A DNA stretch of 12,529 bases, taken from the NCBI GenBank assembly GCA_035307785.1, contig DATGHS010000408.1, forward strand, positions 1-12,529. Reading direction: 5' to 3'. The DNA comes from DATGHS01 sp035307785. GTDB lineage: Bacteria > Planctomycetota > Planctomycetia > Gemmatales > Gemmataceae. Shown here in pieces: positions 1-7,114 of the stretch (position 1 is the first letter of the stretch; each line of letters begins with the position of its first letter). The notes under the pieces were generated by a model that was given only the letters and a program-made list of their open reading frames with translations, did no database searches and was not told where the DNA came from. Position numbers and translations under genes: made by a program.

Positions 1-220
1 CGTGGATGGCGTTCCCGCTCCAAGGCCGGCCACGGAATTTGACAACACCCAAACATTCCAGACTCCGGAACTTCCCGCCGACACGACTCAGAGCTACACG
101 TTCGCGATCGAACTTGAGAAAGATGGTCAGATCGTGCAAAAGACTCAGACGATCCGCTTCCACGCCGGCGAGCCCGTGAAGGTTGACTTCACCGATGCGG
201 CCGCGGTGACGCGAAAATAA
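1..220 (+). CDS. C-terminal fragment of a TIGR03000-domain-like planctomycete protein
   Basis: The reading frame is open from the left edge of the window and stops with TAA at 218-220, so only about 72 C-terminal residues are visible and the start lies upstream. The visible part runs from VDGVPAP, through TFQTPELP and SYTFAIELEKDGQ, to GEPVKVDF near the end. That matches my recollection of the TIGR03000 domain, a beta-strand module of about 75 residues repeated in planctomycete proteins of unknown function. Family assignment is from memory of the pattern, not from a search. The GTG at position 2 is not a convincing start because the domain clearly continues upstream. The gene converges on the minus-strand isomerase gene, with a strong palindrome between them. 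The cellular role is unknown. Confidence 0.7.
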   Translation, partial: VDGVPAPRPATEFDNTQTFQTPELPADTTQSYTFAIELEKDGQIVQKTQTIRFHAGEPVKVDFTDAAAVTRK

Positions 221-230
221 AGCGCCCTGC

Positions 231-262
231 CGCTTGCGGCTTAGCCAGCTAAGCCGCAAGCG
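231..262. terminator. Perfect 15-bp palindrome, probable bidirectional terminator
   Basis: CGCTTGCGGCTTAGC at 231-245 is the exact reverse complement of GCTAAGCCGCAAGCG at 248-262, with only CA between them. The hairpin sits 11 nt after the stop of the upstream + gene and 3 nt after the stop of the convergent - gene, the position expected for a terminator serving both. There is no long T run on either side, so it is not a textbook intrinsic terminator. It could also be a dispersed REP-like palindrome, but only one copy occurs here. Confidence 0.65.
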
Positions 263-264
263 CT

Positions 265-1101
265 TCATTTCACTTCGGCGCCGACGCGTTCAAGTATTTT
301 CCGGTATGCTTCAACCGCCTTCGGAAACAACTCCGGACCTGTCACGCCGCCGGTCGGTCCGCCGCCGAGCAGGTGCGGCTCCAACGTGGCAAAGCCGTCG
401 TATTTCCGGGCCACTGCGTCTGCCATGATGCGTTCGACTTGTCCGTCGCCTTCGCCGGCCACGCGCCCATGCGCTTCGCCGGCCTTCCAGTCTTTAATGT
501 GCAGGTGGACGAGAAAATCCTTGCTCGCCACCCAGCCTTCCCAGGCGTCGTAGCCGCAGAAGACGAAATTGGCCGGATCATACGCGGCTCCGAAGCAAGG
601 CGAAGTAAGCTGCTCGGAGACCGTGTCCAACAGATCATGAACCCGCTCCGGCGAATCGCCGTAGATCTTGTGTTCGTTTTCGTGAATTAACCGCACACCG
701 GCCTTCTCGGCAATCTTCAGCTTGTCCCACATCCGGTCCAGCACGTCGCGCCGCCAATCGTCCCACTCGCCGCCTTCCGGCAGGTAGTAGCTGAAAATGC
801 GAATGTTGCGCGTGCCGAAGATGCGGCAAAGCTCGATAGCCCGCTTCAACTGTTCCTTTACCAAGTCGAAAGGCTGATCGATTACGCTTTTGCCGATGGG
901 CGAGCCAATAGCGCTGAGACCGAAGCGGTTCTTGTCGAGCAATGATTTGAATTCCTGAACTTGCAGGTCGGAGAGCTTGAGTACGTTCGTTTTCAGGATC
1001 GAACGGAACTCGATGAAGCGCACGCCGCAGGATTTCAGAACGTCGATCTGTTCTTGCGGATCCGGTGAGATTTCGTCGGCAAAGGCACTCAGGGTGAACA
1101 T
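265..1101 (-). CDS. Sugar phosphate isomerase/epimerase-like TIM barrel protein
   Basis: This 278-residue protein has the AP_endonuc_2 / xylose isomerase-like TIM barrel pattern (COG1082 type). Candidate divalent-metal ligands appear in order: E141 or E143 in HENEH, D175 in YDPANF, H201 in HLHIKD and E241 in TLEPH. These are the usual Glu-Asp-His-Glu positions of this superfamily. There is no signal peptide, so it should be cytoplasmic. The substrate cannot be read from sequence; known relatives isomerise or epimerise sugars, inositol derivatives or hydroxypyruvate. The ATG at 1101 is supported by AGGAG (1107-1111 on the + strand) with 5-nt spacing. It starts 30 nt after the stop of the helicase gene on the same strand, so the two may be cotranscribed, although no functional link is obvious. 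Confidence 0.85.
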   Translation of the reverse strand: MFTLSAFADEISPDPQEQIDVLKSCGVRFIEFRSILKTNVLKLSDLQVQEFKSLLDKNRFGLSAIGSPIGKSVIDQPFDLVKEQLKRAIELCRIFGTRNIRIFSYYLPEGGEWDDWRRDVLDRMWDKLKIAEKAGVRLIHENEHKIYGDSPERVHDLLDTVSEQLTSPCFGAAYDPANFVFCGYDAWEGWVASKDFLVHLHIKDWKAGEAHGRVAGEGDGQVERIMADAVARKYDGFATLEPHLLGGGPTGGVTGPELFPKAVEAYRKILERVGAEVK

Positions 1102-1131
1102 TGAAGCTCCTGCTGCGCCACAATGGGCTGG

Positions 1132-3354
1132 TCAATCTTCCGCAATTACGGTCAGTTTCGAATGGCTGGCGCGGAAGGCACGAACGCCGTCTTTTTCAAA
1201 ACGGACGCGGACCATGCGGTTGGCGCCGTAGCCGCTCAATTCCACAATCATGCCGCGCCCATGTTCCGCATGCTCGACGATGGCGCCTTCAAAATAGCCT
1301 TGCTCGTCCGGAACTGATTTGCGTGGAGCGGGGAGCCCCGTGTCGTCCCAACCCGCTCGGGCAGCGCGGCCGCCTCCGCCCCGCCAGAAGTTCAGCGCTG
1401 ACATACTGCCAACGCCATTGGAATAATCATGCTGCTCCACGTCGGGCGAAAGCTCATTCAAAAAATCACTGCGCTGCGCCATGCGGAACTGGCCGCCGAA
1501 TTCGCGATTGCGAGCGTTGCTCAGGTATAATTCCTCCTTGGCCCGCGTCATGCCCACGAAGCATAGCCGGCGTTCCTCTTCCACGTCCTCTTCGGCATCG
1601 AGGCTTCGCGCATGCGGCAACATGCCGTGCTCCACCGCCAGCATGTAAACGACGGGAAACTCCAAGCCTTTCGCGGCATGCAGCGTCATGACCGAAACGC
1701 GGTCCTGCTTTTCGTCCCAGCTATCCACGTCGCTGGCCAGAGTGATCGATTCCAGGAAGTCGCCGATCTTGCGCTCCGCATCCTCGCGCGCGAATTGCGA
1801 GGCCGCGGTGATGAGTTCCTGGATGTTCTCCAACCGATCTTGGTCTTCTGGATCTTTCGAATTTCGCAGCATCATCGCGTAGCCGCTACGCTCGATCACG
1901 GCGCGCACGACTTCATCGGGCGGTTGCTCCAGCGTCTCATGCAGGCCGGCCATGAGCATACAAAAATCACGCAGCCCGCCAGCAGCTTTGCCCTTGATGG
2001 CGGGAATCTTCTGATATTGCGTGGCGGCGGTTAGCAGGCAGCTTTCCCTTTCTTGCGCATACTGCTGTAAGTGTTGAAGCGAAACTTTGCCGATACCGCG
2101 CGTCGGCTCGTTGATGACGCGCAGGAACGCCAGATCATCGCGCGGGTTCACCAGCAGCCGAAGGTAAGCCAGGACATCGCGGTTTTCCTTCCGTTCGTAG
2201 AACGCCAGGCCGCGCACCATCTGGTAGGGGATTCCGTGCTTGATGAAGGCGGATTCCAACGATCGCGACAGCGCGTTCGTACGAAGGAACACGGCGAAAT
2301 CGCGGAATTTGCGGCTGCCCGAGTGTACCGACTCCTTGACGCGCTCGGCAACGCGGTCCGCTTCTTCCAGCCCGTCGTTCCAGGTCAGAATTTGCACCGG
2401 CTGGCCTTCAGGATTCTCGGTCATCAGCGTTTTTTTCTTGCGCTGCTTGTTGTGCGCAATCAGGGCACTGGCCGCTTGCAGGATCGCCTTGGTGCTGCGA
2501 TAGTTCTTCTCCAGCGTGATGACCTTCGCGCTAGGAAAGTCGCGCTCGAAGTCGAGAATGTTGCGAATGTCGGAACCACGCCATTTGTAGATCGATTGAT
2601 CCGGATCACCGACTACGCAAATGTTCGGCTGATCGATGGTGATTTGCTTGGCGAGTTCATATTGCGCGATGTTCGTGTCCTGATATTCATCAATCAGCAA
2701 GAAACGAAAACGCTCGTCAAGTTCGGCCCGGAGTTCCGGATCTTGCCGCAGGGCCAAGGCAGGTAGCAACAGCAGATCGTCGAAGTCCATCGCGTTGGCA
2801 GCGCGCAGGAGCTTGTTGTAAAAGGGGTATACATGTGCAACCGTCTCGGTGAAGAAGTCGCGGGCCCGCAGCGCATAATGCTCCGGCAGCAGCAACTGAT
2901 TCTTCGCCTTGCTAATCGCCCCGCCGATTTGATCCGGTGTGAACCGCGGCTCGTCGATTCCCGCCGCGTCAATCGCAGCTTGAACAATCTTTTTGCGATC
3001 GTCGGTGTCGTAAATGGTGAAGTTTTTGTCGAGGCTTAGTCGATCGGCATAACGCCGGAGCAGCGCGGCCCCGAGCGAGTGAAAGGTGCTGATCCATACC
3101 TTGCTTTCCGGAACCAGTTTCTGCACGCGCTCGCGCATTTCCCCGGCGGCCTTGTTCGTGAACGTGATCGCCAGGATATTCCAAGGCCGCACGCCCTGTT
3201 GCAGCAGCCACGCCACCCGCCGCGTGATTACGCGGGTCTTGCCGCTGCCGGCCCCGGCCAGGATAAGAAGCGGGCCTTCAAAATGCGTGACAGCTTCCTG
3301 CTGCGCTGGGGTGAGGTCCGACAACAGATCGACAGGCTGCCCGCCCTGGGCCAT
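1132..3354 (-). CDS. pcrA: ATP-dependent DNA helicase PcrA/UvrD (superfamily 1A)
   Basis: This is a 3'-5' superfamily 1A helicase of about 740 residues, the normal size for PcrA/UvrD, expected to act in nucleotide excision repair, mismatch repair and removal of RecA filaments. All core motifs are visible: Q motif LTPAQQEAV, Walker A AGAGSGKT (33-40), motif Ia TFTNKAAGEM, motif II DEYQDTN (222-228), motif III GDPDQSIYKWRGSD, motif IV EKNYRST, motif V TLHAAKGLEFPVVY and motif VI CFVGMTRAKEELYL. The last 45 or so residues (GRGMIVEL to VIAED) resemble the PcrA/UvrD Tudor-like C-terminal domain. I chose the ATG at 3354 because GGAG lies 9 nt upstream (3364-3367). An in-frame ATG at 3381 adds nine residues but has only a poor ribosome binding site. 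It may share a transcript with the downstream isomerase. UvrD and Rep are alternative names; the helicase class is certain. Confidence 0.95.
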   Translation of the reverse strand: MAQGGQPVDLLSDLTPAQQEAVTHFEGPLLILAGAGSGKTRVITRRVAWLLQQGVRPWNILAITFTNKAAGEMRERVQKLVPESKVWISTFHSLGAALLRRYADRLSLDKNFTIYDTDDRKKIVQAAIDAAGIDEPRFTPDQIGGAISKAKNQLLLPEHYALRARDFFTETVAHVYPFYNKLLRAANAMDFDDLLLLPALALRQDPELRAELDERFRFLLIDEYQDTNIAQYELAKQITIDQPNICVVGDPDQSIYKWRGSDIRNILDFERDFPSAKVITLEKNYRSTKAILQAASALIAHNKQRKKKTLMTENPEGQPVQILTWNDGLEEADRVAERVKESVHSGSRKFRDFAVFLRTNALSRSLESAFIKHGIPYQMVRGLAFYERKENRDVLAYLRLLVNPRDDLAFLRVINEPTRGIGKVSLQHLQQYAQERESCLLTAATQYQKIPAIKGKAAGGLRDFCMLMAGLHETLEQPPDEVVRAVIERSGYAMMLRNSKDPEDQDRLENIQELITAASQFAREDAERKIGDFLESITLASDVDSWDEKQDRVSVMTLHAAKGLEFPVVYMLAVEHGMLPHARSLDAEEDVEEERRLCFVGMTRAKEELYLSNARNREFGGQFRMAQRSDFLNELSPDVEQHDYSNGVGSMSALNFWRGGGGRAARAGWDDTGLPAPRKSVPDEQGYFEGAIVEHAEHGRGMIVELSGYGANRMVRVRFEKDGVRAFRASHSKLTVIAED

Positions 3355-3437
3355 CGGGAAAATCTCCGTTTCACGTTGCATGTCGCTGATATCTCGCCCA
3401 AACTGGAATATGAAGAATTATAGGAGCGATCCAGGAA

Positions 3438-3527
3438 TTCACCACAAAGGCGCAAAGACCGCGAAGAAAACAGTGAGAAACCCCGTCCCACTTTTTTTCC
3501 TCGCGCTTTTTGCTCCTTTGTGGTGAA
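3438..3527. repeat. Long imperfect palindrome with perfect 13-nt ends, between pcrA and acpS
   Basis: TTCACCACAAAGG at 3438-3450 is exactly complementary to CCTTTGTGGTGAA at 3515-3527. Inside these ends the arms still pair imperfectly: the left arm reads CGCAAAGACCGCGAAGAAAA, and the right arm, reverse-complemented, reads AGCAAAAAGCGCGAGGAAAA. The whole 90-nt unit could fold into one long hairpin with an unpaired centre near AACCCCGTCC. It fills most of the divergent pcrA/acpS intergenic region and ends 19 nt before the acpS ATG. It looks like a dispersed, non-coding repeat unit rather than a terminator, since no gene ends here. Confidence 0.75.
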
Positions 3528-3546
3528 AAAATGTGTTTCCAATCGC

Positions 3547-3951
3547 ATGGAAATCATCGGCATCGGCACTGACATCATTGAGTGCGTGCGCATCCGGCGC
3601 ATGATTGAGCGCCACGGCGAACTGTTTCTTGCTCGTGTCTTCACCGAGCAGGAAATTCTCTATTGCCAGGCCCGGAAGCGCTCGACCGAGCACTTTGCGG
3701 GCCGATGGGCGGCCAAAGAGGCGGTGCTGAAGTCACTGGGCACCGGCATGACCCACGGCCTGTGCTGGAACGAAATCGAAATTCGCAACGACCCTAGCGG
3801 CCAGCCGCAAATCGAACTTTGCGGCGCGACGCGCGACCTGGCCGAAAAACTGCAAGTGACCGCCATTCTGATTTCGATCTCGCATTGCCGCTCCTACGCC
3901 ATTGCTTACGCGACCGCGCTGCGCGACGACTTGGAAATGGACGACGATTGA
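3547..3951 (+). CDS. acpS: Holo-[acyl-carrier-protein] synthase AcpS
   Basis: AcpS transfers 4'-phosphopantetheine from coenzyme A to the active-site serine of apo-ACP, the activation step for fatty acid synthesis; it acts in the cytoplasm. The 134-residue product starts MEIIGIGTDIIE, with the conserved Asp at D9. It continues with FAGRWAAKEAVLKSLGTG, in which E58 and K62 match the canonical magnesium-binding Glu and the conserved Lys. ISISHCRSYAIAYA is the usual C-terminal strand. The acidic tail EMDDD is an extra. I chose ATG 3547 because the family begins almost directly with the GIGTD motif. In-frame GTG codons at 3520 and 3523 lie inside the upstream palindrome and would add a nine-residue leader. 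No clear Shine-Dalgarno sequence precedes ATG 3547. The gene is divergent from pcrA and convergent with the following small gene, 10 nt apart. Confidence 0.93.
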   Translation: MEIIGIGTDIIECVRIRRMIERHGELFLARVFTEQEILYCQARKRSTEHFAGRWAAKEAVLKSLGTGMTHGLCWNEIEIRNDPSGQPQIELCGATRDLAEKLQVTAILISISHCRSYAIAYATALRDDLEMDDD

Positions 3952-3961
3952 TTCTTCCGAA

Positions 3962-4165
3962 TCACTTCGACACTTCCAGCAAGAATTGCCGAGCGATCTT
4001 GTACGCGGTTCGCAGCGTATTCGTACGCACTTCCATCTGTTCGGGAGTGAAATGCCGGCCGGGCTCCGCCCGGGGCAGGCCGGCAATTTCGATCGTCAAC
4101 GGCAGCAGGCTCATAAATTCTTTTTGCTTCAGTTGCTGCATGTTGGCATTTGGGTCGTTGCTCAT
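3962..4165 (-). CDS. Conserved-looking 67-residue protein of unknown function
   Basis: This small protein has no assigned domain that I can name. A charged N-terminus (MSNDPNANMQQLKQKEF) is followed by a segment rich in Leu and Ile (SLLPLTIEIAGLP), then GRHFTPEQMEVRT and a predicted helix ending in YKIARQFLLEVSK. I recall similar short planctomycete proteins sharing LLPLTxxIAGLP, GRxFxxEQ and RTAYxxAR, which argues that it is real; this is memory, not a search. The start is supported by GGAG on the minus strand, 8 nt before the ATG (CTCC at 4174-4177). It is soluble-looking, with no signal peptide or transmembrane segment. It converges on acpS and diverges from the acetamidase gene. Confidence 0.72.
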   Translation of the reverse strand: MSNDPNANMQQLKQKEFMSLLPLTIEIAGLPRAEPGRHFTPEQMEVRTNTLRTAYKIARQFLLEVSK

Positions 4166-4260
4166 CGGCGAATCTCCGGAAAAATGGATGCGATTCCCCA
4201 GCGAAACAGTATGATCAGGGTAATCCGAGAACAGCCCTGGGTAAAGATAGAGAATCGAGA

Positions 4261-5157
4261 ATGCAGCGCGCGACGACCGAAACGCTTTACTTCGAGACGG
4301 GACTCAGTAACCCCGTCACCATGCGCGTGCACCCGGGTGAGGAATTCGAGGTCCAAACTCAGCTGAACCGTGGCCCCTGGTTCGATACGCATCCCGATGG
4401 TGCGCGCTTGCAAAAGCTCCTTCGCGGCGGCAATCCCTCGAGCGGCTGCATTTGGATCGAAGGCGCCGAGCCCGACATGATGTTGAGTGTCCATATCGGC
4501 TCCATCACTCTTGATCCGGTCGGCTTCACCCGCTTTCGCGGCCAAACCGGCGCCATGCCGGCCTGGTTTGATTCGAGCGGCGTGGGGCCGCACCACCGCA
4601 TCGTCCACATCGAAAACAACGTCATCCACTGGGACGAGAAGCGGAGACTGACGGCGAAGCCGATGATCGGCTTTGTCGCTGTGGCCCCGGCTTTTGAGCG
4701 CATCGCCAACATCTGGGGCGGAACCTGGGGCGGCAACTTCGACGTGCAGGAAATCACCACCGGCGCCGCCGTGCGTCTGCGCATCAATGTGCCGGGCGCC
4801 CTGCTCCACGTTGGCGACATGCACGCCATCCAGGGCGATGGCGAAATCTGTGGCGCGGGCGGCATTGAAGCCAGCGGCATTGTACGGCTGCGCGTCGAGC
4901 TAAGCCCCGCTCCGCGAAACTTGAAGTGGCCCCGCATCGTAAATGCGACGCACCTCATGGTCGCTGCGATGGCACGCCCTTGCGAGGATGCTTTCCGCCA
5001 TGCTCTCGAAGGGCTGATCCTTTGGCTCGAGGAAGAGCACGGCTATAGCCGGGGCGACGCTTATCTCTGGCTCGGCCAGGTGCTCGAGGCGCGCTGCACC
5101 CAATTCGTGAACCCCACTTTCACTTACCTGGCCAAAATCGCGCGCGAACACCTATGA
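4261..5157 (+). CDS. Acetamidase/formamidase family protein (FmdA_AmdA)
   Basis: This 298-residue protein matches the FmdA_AmdA family (PF03069), enzymes that hydrolyse formamide, acetamide or related short amides to the acid and ammonia. Visible signatures are NPSSGCIWIEGAEPDMMLSVHI near residues 60-80, the family motif GDMHAIQGDGE (G185 to E195) and a glycine-rich NIWGGTWGGNFD segment before it. The C-terminal part (HLMVAAMARPCEDAF, then RGDAYLWLGQV) is also typical. The protein is close to the shorter members of the family and has no signal peptide. The frame is open back to 4150, but ATG 4261 is the sensible start because similarity begins just after it; its ribosome binding site is weak. 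The substrate is uncertain. It converges on the lpxA-like gene with a single base between the two stop codons and no hairpin between them. Confidence 0.87.
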   Translation: MQRATTETLYFETGLSNPVTMRVHPGEEFEVQTQLNRGPWFDTHPDGARLQKLLRGGNPSSGCIWIEGAEPDMMLSVHIGSITLDPVGFTRFRGQTGAMPAWFDSSGVGPHHRIVHIENNVIHWDEKRRLTAKPMIGFVAVAPAFERIANIWGGTWGGNFDVQEITTGAAVRLRINVPGALLHVGDMHAIQGDGEICGAGGIEASGIVRLRVELSPAPRNLKWPRIVNATHLMVAAMARPCEDAFRHALEGLILWLEEEHGYSRGDAYLWLGQVLEARCTQFVNPTFTYLAKIAREHL

Positions 5158-5158
5158 G

Positions 5159-5980
5159 CTAGGAGTTTTCGGCGACCGCGCGCTCGCGCCGCCCGCGCGT
5201 CGTGCAGATGCCGCGCTTGCAGATGCGGATGAATTTGACGATCTCGGCCGCGGTATCGATGTGGCCCAGTTCTTTCTCGATGCGGGCCACTGCCTCGCGC
5301 ATCATGAGGCCGGAGTGCAGCAGAATCCGGTACGCTTGCTGGACTGCATGAATCTGCGCGTTGTTCAATCCGGCCCGTCGCATGCCGACGAGGTTCACGC
5401 CCACCAGCCGATTGCGGCCTTCCTGAATGGCGAAGGGCGGGAGGTCTTTCGTCGCGGTTCCGGCGGCGCTGAGCAAGGCCAGCCGGCCCACGCGGCCTTT
5501 CTGATGCACACTGCAATTACCCGAAAGCAAGGCTCGGTCCTCAATGACCACGTGGCCGCCAATCATGCTACCGTTGACGAAGATGCAATGATTGCCGACC
5601 ACGCAATCGTGGCCCACGTGCGTGCCGACCATGAAATAGTTGCCATCGCCAATCCGGGTCGGCACGTCGGCTTGCGTGCTGCGATGCACAGTGGCATTCT
5701 CACGGAAGACGTTGTTTGCGCCGATTTCGACTCGCCCAGCCATCTCGGCCAGGAGCAGGTGCTGGGCGCGCTCACCGATCACCACATTCAGCCCGAAATC
5801 ATTCTCTGGCCCCGCCGTCAGCGGCCCGATGAGATGCGCCTTGGCCCGCACGATGCAGCCCGGCCCTAGCCGAACCGGCCCTTCCAGCATGGAGAATGGG
5901 CCAACGGTAACATCATCGGCCAGCTCAGCGGCCGGATCGATGATTGCGGTGGGATGAATGCGCGATTGCGAAAGCGACAT
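5159..5980 (-). CDS. lpxA: LpxA-like acyl-ACP--UDP-N-acetylglucosamine O-acyltransferase
   Basis: LpxA transfers a 3-hydroxyacyl chain from ACP to UDP-GlcNAc in the first step of lipid A synthesis, in the cytoplasm. The 273-residue product has the left-handed beta-helix hexapeptide pattern from residue 8 (IHPTAIIDPAAEL) through about 190, then the helical C-terminal domain (GVNLVGMRRAGL, YRILLHSGL). The catalytic His is present as H124 in THVGHDC, and VHQ is also kept. The start at 5980 has an excellent AGGAGG (5987-5992 on the + strand) with 6-nt spacing. Aligned by eye with E. coli LpxA from memory, D74 and K76 become H74 and L76, and E200 and R205 become Val and Ala, so acceptor or role may differ. 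The gene stands alone, away from any lpxB, lpxC, lpxD or fabZ. The frame stays open far upstream, antisense to two real genes; that extension is not coding. Confidence 0.88.
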   Translation of the reverse strand: MSLSQSRIHPTAIIDPAAELADDVTVGPFSMLEGPVRLGPGCIVRAKAHLIGPLTAGPENDFGLNVVIGERAQHLLLAEMAGRVEIGANNVFRENATVHRSTQADVPTRIGDGNYFMVGTHVGHDCVVGNHCIFVNGSMIGGHVVIEDRALLSGNCSVHQKGRVGRLALLSAAGTATKDLPPFAIQEGRNRLVGVNLVGMRRAGLNNAQIHAVQQAYRILLHSGLMMREAVARIEKELGHIDTAAEIVKFIRICKRGICTTRGRRERAVAENS

Positions 5981-6178
5981 GCCCGGCCTCCTTGCCGTTG
6001 GCGTATCTTCTCGGAATCGCCCATTTGTAAGCAAAAACAACGATCTTTGCCAGAGGAAGTTCCGGCGATAAACGGCAGCTTCTTCATAAAAGCAGCTTTT
6101 TTGCATTTCCATTTTCACTTGCGAGATCAGGCGCATACAACGAATGCACCACCCCAACCTCTGGCCTAGAGAAACACC
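5981..6178. promoter_or_regulatory. Divergent intergenic region between lpxA and the isomerase-like gene
   Basis: This 198-nt gap is the longest gene-free stretch in the window and must hold promoters for both flanking genes. It includes the strong lpxA ribosome binding site (5987-5992) and an AT-rich centre around 6085-6120. I could not identify convincing -35/-10 pairs, an operator or a riboswitch. Confidence 0.4.
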
Positions 6179-7114
6179 ATGAACGCCCATCAATCCATCA
6201 GCCGGCGGGAACTTTTGCAAGGCGCGGCGGCGGCCGGCGTCGCCACGGCCCTGGCTGCATCCCACGCCGCTGCGGAGGACAAAGTTGTGACCATTGGCCG
6301 CATTCAGCAATCCATTGTGTACTGGTGCTTCAACTCGGCCGGCGAAAAGTGGGATGCCGAGAAGACTTGCCAGGTGGCCACGCAACTTGGCTGCAAGTCG
6401 GTCGAAATCATCGAACCCTCGCAATGGAGCATTCTCAAGAAACATGGTCTGATCTGCGCCATCGCTCCTAACGGCATGCCCGGCGCGCCCTTCATGAAAG
6501 GATTCAACAATCCGCGTTATCAAGATGAAGTGATTACCCGCACCAAGGCGACCATCGATCAATGTGTCGAGGCCGGCTGCCCCAGCGTGATTGCCTTTAC
6601 CGGCTACAAGTACCACGATGCCGACGATCCGAAGAGTGGCGAGATCAGCCGCGACGAAGGGGCCGACAACTGCGTGAAAGGCTTGAAGCAGATCGCCCGG
6701 TATGCCGAGAAGAAGGGCGTGACTATTTGCGTCGAGCACCTGAACACGCGGGACGATTCGCACCCGATGAAGGGCCACCCCGGCTACCAGGGCGACGATC
6801 TCGATTACGTGGCCGCGATCCTCCGCCGCGTCGGCTCGCCGAGAGTGAAACTCCTGTTCGACATTTACCACGTGCAGATCATGCACGGCGACATCATGCG
6901 CCGGATCGAGCAAACCAAGGACCTGATCGGCCACGTGCACACGGCCGGCAACCCCGGCCGCGGCGAACTCGACGACAAGCAGGAAATCAACTACCCGCCC
7001 ATCATGCGGAAGTTGCTCGACATCGGCTACAAGGGCTACGTGGGCCAGGAGTTTATTCCGACGCGCGATCCGCTGGCCGGCTTGCGCGAAGCGGTGAAAT
7101 TGTGTGATGTGTAA
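6179..7114 (+). CDS. Tat-exported hydroxypyruvate isomerase-like TIM barrel protein
   Basis: This 311-residue protein starts with a twin-arginine signal: SRRELLQG, then an alanine-rich hydrophobic stretch ending near ASHAAAED (about residue 33). The mature part is an AP_endonuc_2-type TIM barrel closest in pattern to hydroxypyruvate isomerase (Hyi). It shows CVEHLNTRDD with E186, LLFDIYHVQIMHGD with D228, GHVHTAGNPGRGEL with H252 and H254, and YVGQEFIPTRD with E291. These are the metal and substrate positions of the family. Hyi interconverts hydroxypyruvate and tartronate semialdehyde in the cytoplasm, so an exported copy probably acts on another small sugar or acid. The ribosome binding site is weak. 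The amidohydrolase gene follows 42 nt downstream on the same strand, also exported, so the pair may form a transcription unit. Confidence 0.86.
   Translation: MNAHQSISRRELLQGAAAAGVATALAASHAAAEDKVVTIGRIQQSIVYWCFNSAGEKWDAEKTCQVATQLGCKSVEIIEPSQWSILKKHGLICAIAPNGMPGAPFMKGFNNPRYQDEVITRTKATIDQCVEAGCPSVIAFTGYKYHDADDPKSGEISRDEGADNCVKGLKQIARYAEKKGVTICVEHLNTRDDSHPMKGHPGYQGDDLDYVAAILRRVGSPRVKLLFDIYHVQIMHGDIMRRIEQTKDLIGHVHTAGNPGRGELDDKQEINYPPIMRKLLDIGYKGYVGQEFIPTRDPLAGLREAVKLCDV

Noticed and set aside
3438..3527. Insertion sequence or CRISPR-like repeat.
   Set aside because: There is no transposase gene, no regularly spaced direct repeats with unique spacers, and the unit is only 90 nt. A small palindromic repeat is the most that can be supported.
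3520..3546. GTG start for acpS adding nine residues.
   Set aside because: It lies within the palindromic repeat, and the family begins almost directly with GIGTD; ATG 3547 fits better.
4162..4824. Minus-strand 220-codon open frame inside the acetamidase gene.
   Set aside because: It is a shadow of the amidase gene on the opposite strand, with no recognisable motif and no ribosome binding site argument.
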